A stretch of DNA of 64,000 nt from DATBLE01 sp963837265 (GTDB lineage Bacteria; Actinomycetota; Thermoleophilia; Gaiellales; Gaiellaceae). Below the pieces are notes generated by a model. That model had not been told where the DNA came from, searched no databases, and saw only the letters and a program-made list of their open reading frames with translations. The first letter of the stretch is position 1, and every line of letters begins with the position of its first letter. Positions 41,652 through 49,626 of this stretch are shown one piece after another. The stretch covers positions 496,001 to 560,000 of the forward strand of contig CAWIMQ010000002.1 of the NCBI GenBank assembly GCA_963837265.1, in the 5' to 3' direction. The position numbers and the translations under genes were made by a program.

Positions 41652-42251
41652 TCAGAGAGGCCGGCGGGCGCGCACCAGGGCGTCGATCGCCTGCACCTCG
41701 CCGTCCTCGGTCTCGACGGGCCGGAGCACCCGCTCGGCCCTCTCGATCTCCAGGCCGGGCAGCTCGGCGGCGACCTCGTCCTGCGTGAAGAGAACGCTCG
41801 GGTCCTCGGGGCCGCCGTGGCCTCCGCTCAGGTTCTCGAGGTGGTGGCCGACGACGAGCAGTGTCCCGCCGGGCCCGACCGCCCCGGCCGCGTGCGCCAG
41901 CGCGGCGCCCCGCTCGTCGGCCGGCAGCTGCAGGTAGAGCACGGCGACGAGATCGAAGGCCCGGGTCGGCGGCTCCCACTCGACCGCGTCCGCCTCCACC
42001 CACTCGACCTCGACCCCGCGCTCGGCCGCGAGGCCGGCCGCGTTGGCGAGCGCGACGTCCGAGAAATCGGCCCCGGTCACCGTCCAGCCCTGCTCCGCGA
42101 GCCAGACCGCGTTCCGGCCGGCGCCGCAGGCGAGGTCGAGCGCGCGGCCGGGGGACATCCCCTCGACCTCGGCGACGAGGAACCGGTTCGGCACCGCGCC
42201 GAAGAGCAGCCCCGCCTCGCCGTGCTTGCGATTCCAGTCCTCTCGCTCCAC
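41652..42251 (-). CDS. Class I SAM-dependent methyltransferase
   Basis: A 199-residue enzyme. Motif I is ALDLACGAGRNAVWLAEQGW, motif II TGADFSDVALANAA, and then FDLVAVLYLQLPADERGAAL. The N-terminus EREDWNRKHGEAGLLFGAVP is common in TehB-like methyltransferases. GTG 42251 is chosen since the upstream residues overlap the divergent CopD-like gene and are not family-like. Substrate unknown. Confidence 0.85.
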   Translation of the reverse strand: MEREDWNRKHGEAGLLFGAVPNRFLVAEVEGMSPGRALDLACGAGRNAVWLAEQGWTVTGADFSDVALANAAGLAAERGVEVEWVEADAVEWEPPTRAFDLVAVLYLQLPADERGAALAHAAGAVGPGGTLLVVGHHLENLSGGHGGPEDPSVLFTQDEVAAELPGLEIERAERVLRPVETEDGEVQAIDALVRARRPL

Positions 42252-42286
42252 GGCCCTATTCTCGTGCAAAGCTAGCCGGCACGCCG

Positions 42287-42751
42287 ATGCCTCACTGGCT
42301 GACGACAATGCTTCTCGTCGTGCACGTGCTCGGCGCGGCCGTCTGGGTGGGGGGCGCGACCGCGCTCACGTTCATCGCCGTGCCCGCGGTGCGCCTCCTC
42401 TCCGGGGAGCCGCGGGGGGTCGCGATGCGCGCCCTCGGCACGCGCTGGCGGCCGATCGGCTGGGGCGCCCTTGCCGTCATGGTCGCGACCGGTGTTCCCC
42501 TGGCGGCGCACGCCCTGCCCGGTGGCCAGGCCGCCGCGAAGGGGGTCTTCGCCGCGAAGATGGCGGCCTTCGCCCTCCTCGTCGGCTTCGCCTCCCTCCA
42601 CGACTTCGTGCTCGGCCCCCGGGTCGCGCGGGAGATCCGGGCAGGCGTCCCGCCGGCGAGCCGCCGTCGTCTCGTGCTCGTGGGGTGGGTGTCGTTTACC
42701 CTTACCGTGACGATTCCGATTCTCGGAGTCGTCCTCGCAGAGACCCTCTGA
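42287..42751 (+). CDS. CopD-like membrane protein
   Basis: A 154-residue protein with four hydrophobic segments, MLLVVHVLGAAVWVGGATAL first. The early His-x-x-G-x-x-x-W-V-G-G pattern and the later ASLHDFVLGPRVAREI match the CopD/DUF2269 copper-related membrane family. It starts 35 bp from the divergent methyltransferase and ends eight bases before the next gene, with which it probably shares a transcript. Confidence 0.75.
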   Translation: MPHWLTTMLLVVHVLGAAVWVGGATALTFIAVPAVRLLSGEPRGVAMRALGTRWRPIGWGALAVMVATGVPLAAHALPGGQAAAKGVFAAKMAAFALLVGFASLHDFVLGPRVAREIRAGVPPASRRRLVLVGWVSFTLTVTIPILGVVLAETL

Positions 42752-42759
42752 GGACCAGG

Positions 42760-43890
42760 ATGAGCGCATCTAGTCAGATTTCGTCAGGCGCCGCCGCCGC
42801 GGGCACGGATACAACCAACCCCATGACGGCGTCTTACGCCGTCGTGGGTCGCTCCGCTACCGGCTCGCTCGAGCGTTTCGTCAGCCTCCTTCGGAATGCA
42901 CTCGGGCGAGCCGGTCTTTTCGAGACAGGCGACGCGAACGCGGCCGACCTCGTGCTCAACGTCGTCGACGCCGACGACGCGAAGCCGTTCCGCCGGAAGT
43001 CGCGCGGGACGTTCGTCGTCGGCCTGTACGAGCGCGGAAGCCATTCGCTGCCCGAGGACTATCCGATGCTCGTTCGCGCTCTCGCGAACATCGCGCTGTG
43101 CTACGTCCCCGGCGAAGGCGCCTGGTTCACGACCATGGAGCGTGGCCACTACGGCGACACCGCCGAGCGCGGCGACGAGGCGCTCGCCGACGCGGTCGTC
43201 GAGCGCCTCCTCCCGCTCGCCCGGTCCCGGCTCGTGATCGACAACGAGTTCGTCACCGACCTCGAGAAGGAGCTCTGGCGGGGCGACGAGGTGACCTCGG
43301 AGATCGTCGCCGCGGGTGCCCGGCTCGGCGACCTCGACCTGCTGCCGTCGCCGTTTCCGATCGAGGACCTGCTGAACGAGCGCGAGCTCCGCCACGTCAA
43401 GCGGCTGTACGGGATCGGCGGACTCTCCTACGGCAACCTGTCGCAGCGCAAGGACGGGCGCCGGTTCTGGATGAGCGCCAGCGGCGTCGACAAGTCGAGG
43501 CTCGAGACGCCCGGACGGGACATCCTGCTCGTCTCGAACTACGACCACGCGGGCGGCCGGATCGTGCTCAGCGTGCCGCCCGACGTCGAGCCGCGCCGCG
43601 TGTCGGTGGACGCGATCGAGCACTGGATGATCTACCAGGCCCATCCGGGCGTCGGCGCGATCCTCCACGTGCATGCCTGGATGGAGGGCATCGTGGCGAC
43701 CGACGTGAACTACCCGTGCGGCACCGAGGAGCTGGCGACGAGCGTCGCCGAGCTGCTCGCCGCCGAGCCGGACCCGAACCACGCGGTGATCGGCCTCCGC
43801 AACCACGGGATCACCGTCACCGGGCCCGGCCTGATGGCGATCCTCGACCGGATCGAGCCGAAGATCCTCCGCCAGGTCCCGATGATGTAG
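42760..43890 (+). CDS. Class II aldolase/adducin-domain protein with N-terminal extension
   Basis: A 376-residue protein. Residues about 205-370 are a class II aldolase domain: KRLYGIGGLSYGNLSQRKDG, WMSASGVDKSRLE, the metal His in AILHVHAWMEG and LRNHGITVTGPGLMAILDRI. The first 200 residues (SLERFVSLLRNALGRAGLFE, then VLNVVDADDAKPFRRKSRGT) form a separate alpha/beta region I cannot name, so it is longer than ordinary aldolases (about 215). The reaction is unknown. Confidence 0.8.
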   Translation: MSASSQISSGAAAAGTDTTNPMTASYAVVGRSATGSLERFVSLLRNALGRAGLFETGDANAADLVLNVVDADDAKPFRRKSRGTFVVGLYERGSHSLPEDYPMLVRALANIALCYVPGEGAWFTTMERGHYGDTAERGDEALADAVVERLLPLARSRLVIDNEFVTDLEKELWRGDEVTSEIVAAGARLGDLDLLPSPFPIEDLLNERELRHVKRLYGIGGLSYGNLSQRKDGRRFWMSASGVDKSRLETPGRDILLVSNYDHAGGRIVLSVPPDVEPRRVSVDAIEHWMIYQAHPGVGAILHVHAWMEGIVATDVNYPCGTEELATSVAELLAAEPDPNHAVIGLRNHGITVTGPGLMAILDRIEPKILRQVPMM

Positions 43891-43973
43891 CCGCGCCGGG
43901 GCGTGGTTTTTCCGCATGCTCGATCCGCGTCGTCGCCGACGACGGCCCGTGCGACGCGTAGGAGGATTGCGGC

Positions 43974-44555
43974 GTGGCCGCAGAGTTCAGGTCCGGAGAT
44001 CCGCTGCTCGTCTTCGACGAGAGTATGACGATCGTCAGCTGGAACCAGGCGGCCGAGGAGCTGACCGGGATCCGGGCGATCGAGGCGATCGGCAAGCGGT
44101 GCTGGGAGGTGCTCGGCGGCGTCGACGAACGGGGGTCGCTCGTCTGTCACTCGGGTTGCTCCGGCGCACGGCTCGCCGGAGAAGGATGGCCGGTCCGCTC
44201 GCACCGCCTGCTCGTCAAGACGAGCCACGGAACCCGGCGTCCGGTCTGGGTTTCCACGGTCGCAATCCGGAACTCCGAAGCGCCCTTCTACATGCACCTG
44301 CTCCGGAACGGTGCAGAGGTCGCGGAGGGTGCCGAGCCGCACGCGCCGACCGGACGGCCGCCGCGGCTGACCCGGCGCCAGCTCGAGGTCCTGGAGATGA
44401 TCGACCAGGGCCATCCGGCACGAACGATCGCGGAGCACCTCGGGATCGCCGAGCCGACCGTCCGGAATCACATCCGCTCCATCCTGCTCGAGCTCGGCTC
44501 GCACTCGCAGCTCGAGGCGCTCGCGGCCGCGCGCCGCTGGCATCTGCTTCCCTGA
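43974..44555 (+). CDS. PAS-LuxR transcriptional regulator
   Basis: A 193-residue regulator. The PAS domain spans about 8-115 (LLVFDESMTIVSWNQAAEEL) and contains a Cys cluster, GSLVCHSGCSGARL, which may sense redox. The LuxR helix-turn-helix is LTRRQLEVLEMIDQGHPART followed by IAEHLGIAEPTVRNHIRSIL. GTG 43974 has AGGAGG upstream. It precedes the TrkA-C gene by 36 bp. Confidence 0.85.
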   Translation: MAAEFRSGDPLLVFDESMTIVSWNQAAEELTGIRAIEAIGKRCWEVLGGVDERGSLVCHSGCSGARLAGEGWPVRSHRLLVKTSHGTRRPVWVSTVAIRNSEAPFYMHLLRNGAEVAEGAEPHAPTGRPPRLTRRQLEVLEMIDQGHPARTIAEHLGIAEPTVRNHIRSILLELGSHSQLEALAAARRWHLLP

Positions 44556-44591
44556 GCGATTCCCGTCCGCTCGGACGGGAAGAGAGAGCTC

Positions 44592-45353
44592 GTGTACGCG
44601 ATCGGCTCGCTCCTCGTCGTCGTCGCGGTCGGACTGCTGATCACCCGGATCGCAACCGTGATGCTGATCGCGACCGGGCTCTCACGCGAGTCGGCCCGCT
44701 TCCAGGCCCGCTCGGCGTTCACGGGCGCGGGCTACACGACGAACGAGGCGGAGGCGGTGGTCTCGCACCCGGTCCGGCGGCGCATCGTGTCCGTCCTGAT
44801 GCTCCTCGGCAACGCCGGCATCGTCACTGTGCTCGGCTCGCTCGTCCTCGGCTTCGCGGGTGATTCGAGCGGCCGCACCTGGTACCGCGTCGTCATGCTC
44901 GCAGGCGGCCTGCTCGTGCTGCTCGGCCTCGCCCGGAACAGGCTGGTCGACCGCTACCTCGCCCGCATGATCCGCAAGGGCCTCGCGCGGTGGACCGAGA
45001 TGGACACACACGACTACGCCGGGCTGCTCGACCTCGCCGGCGGCTACTCGATCGTCGAGCTGATGGTTCGCGACGGCGACTGGGTGGCGAACCGCCCGCT
45101 GTCGGAGCTCTCGCTGCGAGACGAGGGCATCGCGGTGCTCGGGATCGACCGGGGCGACGGCAGCTACCGGGGAACCGCGACCGGGGCCGTCGTCGCCCAA
45201 CCGGACGACACGCTGATCCTGTACGGCCACCGAGACCAGGTCGCCGCGCTCGACACGAGGCCGGCCGGCGCCGAGGGCGACCGGCAGCACGCGGTCGCGG
45301 TCGCCGAGCAGGAGAGAAGGCTGGCCCTCGAGGAGCCGCCGGCCCGGCCCTGA
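44592..45353 (+). CDS. Membrane protein with C-terminal TrkA-C (RCK_C) domain
   Basis: A 253-residue protein. Three hydrophobic segments cover residues 1-115 (AIGSLLVVVAVGLLITRIAT, VSVLMLLGNAGIVTVLGSLV). Then comes a regulatory TrkA-C domain (VRDGDWVANRPLSELSLRDE, DTLILYGHRDQVAALDTRPA). It could be a regulator of ion flux. No pore motif (TVGYG) is seen, so it is not itself a recognised potassium channel. GTG start. Confidence 0.75.
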   Translation: MYAIGSLLVVVAVGLLITRIATVMLIATGLSRESARFQARSAFTGAGYTTNEAEAVVSHPVRRRIVSVLMLLGNAGIVTVLGSLVLGFAGDSSGRTWYRVVMLAGGLLVLLGLARNRLVDRYLARMIRKGLARWTEMDTHDYAGLLDLAGGYSIVELMVRDGDWVANRPLSELSLRDEGIAVLGIDRGDGSYRGTATGAVVAQPDDTLILYGHRDQVAALDTRPAGAEGDRQHAVAVAEQERRLALEEPPARP

Positions 45354-45356
45354 CCC

Positions 45357-46724
45357 TCAGGCGTCCGGGAGCGGCCCGCTCCGGTCGGCCTCCTCCTCCA
45401 CCCGCTTTCGCCTCCGCTCGACCCGCTCGCCGGCACGCAGCTCGGCGCAGACGCGAAACGCGATCCCCGCCGCGACGACCGGGAGCACCCAGACGAGCAC
45501 GCGGTAGACCCAGAGCTGGCCCGAGTAGGAGAGGCCGAAGAAGACGTAGACGCGGTCGGCTGAGCCGAACAGGAACACGAGGAACACCCAGGTGACGAGG
45601 CCGACGCCGATCGCCGTCCTCCAGGGGACGTCGCGAGGGCGGTCGAGCAGATTGTGCAGACCGTCGTCACCGGTCAGCCTCCGCTCCAGCGACGGCCAGA
45701 GGAAGAGGATCGCGAAGACGACGAGCGGAAATGCCGCGCCGCCCCAGAACGGGTTCGGCACGAGCGTGTAGTGACCGATCGTCAGGTCGAAGCTCGGCAC
45801 GAGTCGCAGGCCGCCGATCAGCCAGCCGAGGTACCAGTCGGGCTGCGCGCCGTTCGTCGCCTGGGAGACGTCGTACGGGCCCCAGAGCCAGATCGGGTTG
45901 ACCTGGACGAGCCCGCCGAGCAGGAAGAGCACCGCCGCAACGGCGAAGAAGAGGCCGAGCGTCCGCGGGACGTAGGCGGGGAGCATCGGCAGGCCGATCA
46001 GACGACGCTCGGTCTGCCGCCGCTGCCGCCGGAACTGCGTGTGGTGGCGGGCGACGATCAGGCCGAGGTGGAGCGCCAGCAGCCCGCCGATCGCCAGCGG
46101 GAACAGGAAGACGTGCGCGATGTACATGCGCGACCAGAAGGACGGGTGTCCGGGGAAGGGCGCCCCCCAGATCAGAAGCGCGAGGTTCGCGCCGACGAAT
46201 GGAAGCGACATCGCCACCCCGTAAGCGATCGCCAGGCCCATTCCGGAGAGCAGGTCGTCGACGAGCGAGTAGCCGATAAACCCCTCGAGGAGCGCCAGCA
46301 TCAGCATGCCCAGGCCCACGTAGTACACGAGGTCTCTCGGCTTCCGGAACGCGCCGGTGAAGAAGATGCGCAGGAGGTGGAGGACGATCGCGGCGATGAA
46401 CACGTCCGCCGCCCAGTGGTGGGTCTGGCGCATGAGGAGCCCCGCCTTCGTCTGCAGCGACATGTCGACCACGGACTTGTACGCCTGTGACATGCGCGCG
46501 CCCCGCAGCGGCTCGTAGCTGCCCTCGTACACGGTCTTCGCGGTGCTCGGCTCGAAGAAGAGCGTCAGGTAGATCCCGGTGACGACGAGGACGACGAAGG
46601 AGTAGAGCGCGACCTCGCCGAGCAGGAACGACCAGTGGTCGGGAAAGACGTACCGGAGCGCCTTCTTCAGGACCGGCGCGGCCCCGGCGCGCGAGTCGAG
46701 GAACCGGACCGTCCGCCTGATCAC
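45357..46724 (-). CDS. qcrB: Cytochrome b subunit of a bc complex
   Basis: A 455-residue eight-helix cytochrome b. Heme ligands lie in MRQTHHWAADVFIAAIVLHL and AHVFLFPLAIGGLLALHLGL; the Qo loop is in NPIWLWGPYDV and PDWYLGWLIGG. Full-length b plus the C-terminal half is in one chain. GTG 46724 has GGGAG seven bases before it. It is the last gene of a seven-gene respiratory operon and is separated from the Rieske gene by the tandem repeats. Confidence 0.92.
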   Translation of the reverse strand: MIRRTVRFLDSRAGAAPVLKKALRYVFPDHWSFLLGEVALYSFVVLVVTGIYLTLFFEPSTAKTVYEGSYEPLRGARMSQAYKSVVDMSLQTKAGLLMRQTHHWAADVFIAAIVLHLLRIFFTGAFRKPRDLVYYVGLGMLMLALLEGFIGYSLVDDLLSGMGLAIAYGVAMSLPFVGANLALLIWGAPFPGHPSFWSRMYIAHVFLFPLAIGGLLALHLGLIVARHHTQFRRQRRQTERRLIGLPMLPAYVPRTLGLFFAVAAVLFLLGGLVQVNPIWLWGPYDVSQATNGAQPDWYLGWLIGGLRLVPSFDLTIGHYTLVPNPFWGGAAFPLVVFAILFLWPSLERRLTGDDGLHNLLDRPRDVPWRTAIGVGLVTWVFLVFLFGSADRVYVFFGLSYSGQLWVYRVLVWVLPVVAAGIAFRVCAELRAGERVERRRKRVEEEADRSGPLPDA

Positions 46725-46747
46725 GTCACGGCTCCCGCAGCCATGCC

Positions 46748-46875
46748 CAGTACCTGGCACTCCAGGTGTGACGATCCAGCACCAACCCGCCCCCAACCAG
46801 TACCTGGCACTCCAGGTGTGACGATCCAGCGCCAACCCGCCCCCAACCAGTACCTGGCACTCGAGGTGTGACGAT
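46748..46875. repeat. Three 50-bp tandem repeats of the palindromic dispersed element
   Basis: Units start at 46751, 46801 and 46851, each with TACCTGGCACTCCAGGTGTG followed by ACGAT (third unit TCGAGG, truncated). It is the reverse complement of the block tandemly repeated at 20401-20500, with the same 50-bp period but an unrelated 18-bp spacer part. The array sits between the Rieske stop and the cytochrome b start inside one operon, so it is transcribed. Confidence 0.88.
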
Positions 46876-46881
46876 TGCGTG

Positions 46882-47859
46882 TCAACGTTCCCGCACCCCC
46901 CACCAGGAGGGGCCGACGGGGCCGGAGAAGTCGCCGCCCGCCCGGAGGTGGCCGTCCCCGTCGACGACGAGCGGGAGCTGAGGCAGCGGGCGGCCTGCCG
47001 GCCCGAACAGGACCGTGCCGCCGGTCGCGGGATCGAAGGTCGAGTAGTGGCACGGGCAGACGAGCGCCGGCCGTGGCGCCGTCGGACGGAAGAGCGGCGT
47101 CCGGTAGAGTGCGATCGCGCAGGCCGCGTGGGTGCAGGTCTTCGAGTACGCGAGGATCCCGCCCGGAGCCCACCCCTGCCGGCCGGCCGGAAGCCGCAGC
47201 TCCGCGGGATCGAGGCGGACGACCACGAGCGGCGCCGCCAGGTCTTCTCTCGGCTGCCCCTCCGGATAGGCGGTGTAGAACGTGCCGCGCTCGATCTCCC
47301 CGGCCCGGTACGGCCTCCCGGCCGAGTCGACCAGCCGCCGACCGCGCCGCCAGGGCGTGTGGTAGAGCCTGTCGGTGTCGAACACGGGTCCGAGCGATAC
47401 CGCCGGTGTGATCAGCGCAGCGCCGAGAACACCGCCGGTGCCGAGCGCCGCGAGCTTCAGGAGCCGCTTGCGGGTGATCCCGTCGCCGCTCTCCCGGACG
47501 ATCCGGACGACCTCGCGCTGGTCGACGGCGTGCCCGGACTCCGGATAGTCCTCCTCCGCCTCCTCGTCGGAGACGAGCCGCCTGCCGAACACGACGAGCG
47601 CGGCTGCGACGAAGGCGAGCATCAGCCCGAACGACAGGCCGAGAAACTGCGTCTGGTGCGGCACACGGTCGAGCGCGTAGACGGCGACGAACCCCGCACC
47701 GCTCACCGACGCGCAGCCGAGCAGGACGAGCACGGCGAGCTCGGCGCGTGGCGCCGGCTCCGCCGGAGCGACGATCCGCGGCTCCCCGGCCGGCGGTCGC
47801 CGGAGCCAGTGGACGAGCGCCTCGACGAGGAGGCGGACGATCCGGAGCGAACGCGTCAC
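46882..47859 (-). CDS. qcrA: Rieske iron-sulfur protein
   Basis: A 325-residue subunit of the actinobacterial type with about three N-terminal membrane segments (AVLVLLGCASVSGAGFVAVY, LGLSFGLMLAFVAAALVVFG, and KLAALGTGGVLGAALITPAV). The [2Fe-2S] ligands are in KTCTHAACAIALY and CPCHYSTFDPATGG. It overlaps the cytochrome c gene by four bases (GTGA). Confidence 0.92.
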   Translation of the reverse strand: MTRSLRIVRLLVEALVHWLRRPPAGEPRIVAPAEPAPRAELAVLVLLGCASVSGAGFVAVYALDRVPHQTQFLGLSFGLMLAFVAAALVVFGRRLVSDEEAEEDYPESGHAVDQREVVRIVRESGDGITRKRLLKLAALGTGGVLGAALITPAVSLGPVFDTDRLYHTPWRRGRRLVDSAGRPYRAGEIERGTFYTAYPEGQPREDLAAPLVVVRLDPAELRLPAGRQGWAPGGILAYSKTCTHAACAIALYRTPLFRPTAPRPALVCPCHYSTFDPATGGTVLFGPAGRPLPQLPLVVDGDGHLRAGGDFSGPVGPSWWGVRER

Positions 47860-48662
47860 GTCGCTCTCCGCCGCGCGATCAGGACGCACACCGCCACCAG
47901 CAAGGAGCCTCCGATCAGCCAGGCGACGAGCCCCTCGGGCAGAGGCCCGAGGTGGCCGATCGCCCAGCCCCCCGCGTCGTGCGGATGCTTCGCGTACCGG
48001 ACGTAGCGGATGATCGAGTCGAGGTCGCGATCGTCGATCTGGCTCGCGGGGAACCGGGGCATCAGGTAGGGGCCGATCCGAACCGCCTCGGCGATCTCGA
48101 CGGCGGTCGCGTCCTCGAGCGGCGGCACCCGCGCGCCCGTGACCACGCCGCCTTCGCCGACGATCTGGTGGCAGCCGGCGCAGTGCTCCGTGAAGAGGCG
48201 GAGACCGTCGGCGAGGCTGCCGCGCTCCGGGTGGGGAGTCGGGATCCGGGGCCCGTGGCCGAGGGAGGCGACGTAGGCGACGAGCGACTCGAGCTCCTGC
48301 TCGGAGAAGAGCACGCGGCTGCGGGTCGGCTGCGAGCCGACCGACCGGAGCGGCATGAATCCGGTGCGGAGGTAGAAGTCGGCCGCGAGCGCGCCCGCGT
48401 TCCGGAGCGAAGGGCCCGCACGCGTGGTCGCGCCCACGCCGCGGCCGGGCTCGGCCGGCCGGACACCCTGGCCGTTCGAGCCGTGGCAGGTGGCGCAGTT
48501 CGCGCCGTAGAGCGCGTAGCCCCGCGCGGCGGGCCCGGCCGGGGTGCCGGCGGCCGAGCTCGAGCCGGCCTCGGTGTAGAGGCCGGGCGGCGGCGGGTCG
48601 GCCCCGGCGGGGCCTCCGACGGTGAGCGCGGCCAGAAGGCCGAGGACGAGCGCCCGCCTCAT
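47856..48662 (-). CDS. qcrC: Diheme cytochrome c (QcrC-type)
   Basis: A 268-residue exported protein: signal peptide (RALVLGLLAALTVGGPAGA), heme motif CATCH in YGANCATCHGSNGQGV, second heme CAGCH in FTEHCAGCHQIVGEGG, and a C-terminal anchor (LVAWLIGGSLLVAVCVLIAR). This is the actinobacterial fused diheme cytochrome c1/c of bc-oxidase supercomplexes. It overlaps both neighbours by four bases. Confidence 0.9.
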   Translation of the reverse strand: MRRALVLGLLAALTVGGPAGADPPPPGLYTEAGSSSAAGTPAGPAARGYALYGANCATCHGSNGQGVRPAEPGRGVGATTRAGPSLRNAGALAADFYLRTGFMPLRSVGSQPTRSRVLFSEQELESLVAYVASLGHGPRIPTPHPERGSLADGLRLFTEHCAGCHQIVGEGGVVTGARVPPLEDATAVEIAEAVRIGPYLMPRFPASQIDDRDLDSIIRYVRYAKHPHDAGGWAIGHLGPLPEGLVAWLIGGSLLVAVCVLIARRRAT

Positions 48663-49045
48663 GCCGACCGGCACTCCGGCTGGAAGAAGGCGCCGAGCCC
48701 GTTCAGGAGCACCAGCGTGAGGAAGATCGGCCCGATCACGAGCGCCGCGGCGGCGAGGAAGTGGATGCGTCCGGCCGGCGGGTCGGCCTCGTCGTCCACG
48801 CCGCCGGTGGCGCGGAAGGCGAGCAGGGCCGCCGCCTCCGCGGCGACGATCACGCACGCGGCGACGATCATCGCCGCGAGCTGGTACGAGCGGGGGTCGA
48901 ACGCCCACCCGTGGCCCGCGGGGTTGCACCGGGCGAGGCTCGTCTCCACCCCGACCACGTGCTCGGCGGCGAACGCGAGCGGCCCGGCGAGGAGCCCGGT
49001 CCACTGGAGCGCTTCGAGCGCGGGCTGGGAGCGCACCGTCGTCAC
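48659..49045 (-). CDS. Small three-TM membrane protein of the oxidase operon
   Basis: A 128-residue protein: LQWTGLLAGPLAFAAEHVVG, YQLAAMIVAACVIVAAEAAA and HFLAAAALVIGPIFLTLVLL. Three hydrophobic segments; conserved-looking Cys in LARCNPAGHGWAF and near the C-terminus. It is coupled by GTGA overlaps between coxC and qcrC. Probably an accessory or assembly factor of the oxidase; no family recognised with certainty. Confidence 0.7.
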   Translation of the reverse strand: MTTVRSQPALEALQWTGLLAGPLAFAAEHVVGVETSLARCNPAGHGWAFDPRSYQLAAMIVAACVIVAAEAAALLAFRATGGVDDEADPPAGRIHFLAAAALVIGPIFLTLVLLNGLGAFFQPECRSA

Positions 49046-49626
49046 AGCGACGGCGAGAGCTCGATCAGGACGACGAGGAGCGTCAGCACGTTGACGACGT
49101 GCCAGTAGAGGGCGGTCGCCTGCAGTCCCACCCGCCTGTAGGCGGTGACCCGGCCGTCGACGAGCTTCGCGAGCAGGAACAGGTCGAGGAGCAGGCCGAC
49201 GAAGACGTGGAAGTGGTCGGTTCCGACCATCAGGTGGGTGATCGACGTGTAGGCGGAGCCCTGCGGAGGGTGGGCACGGAGGTCGTCGACGTACCGATCG
49301 AGCTGCATCGCCAGGTAACCGGACTGGACGACGAGGGCGAGCGCGAGCAGGAGCTGGGCGGTCCGTGCCCTGCCCAACCGCCCGGCAGCCGAGGCCAGCT
49401 GCACGGGGACGCTCGTCGTCATGAGCACGCCCGTGAGGACGAGCGGAACGGCGACGGATGGCTTCGGGACTCCCTCGGGCGGCCAGTGCACCGCCTTGAA
49501 CCGGAGGTAGAAGTAGGTGCCGAAGATCGTCCCGAAGAGCGTCGACTCCGTGGCGACGAGGAGCACGGCGCCCCACCAGCCGCGCGCCGGCGAGGGCCGC
49601 GCCGCCCGTACCACGAGCCCGTTCAT
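49042..49626 (-). CDS. coxC: Cytochrome c oxidase subunit III
   Basis: A 194-residue five-helix subunit: WGAVLLVATESTLFGTIFGT with the family Glu, then GSAYTSITHLMVGTDHFHVF and LQATALYWHVVNVLTLLVVL. Short bacterial form. ATG 49626 overlaps the coxA stop (ATGA). Confidence 0.9.
   Translation of the reverse strand: MNGLVVRAARPSPARGWWGAVLLVATESTLFGTIFGTYFYLRFKAVHWPPEGVPKPSVAVPLVLTGVLMTTSVPVQLASAAGRLGRARTAQLLLALALVVQSGYLAMQLDRYVDDLRAHPPQGSAYTSITHLMVGTDHFHVFVGLLLDLFLLAKLVDGRVTAYRRVGLQATALYWHVVNVLTLLVVLIELSPSL

Noticed and set aside
46748..46875. CRISPR-like array, second locus
   Set aside because: Same reason: the 18-bp parts of neighbouring units are almost identical, so they are not independent spacers.
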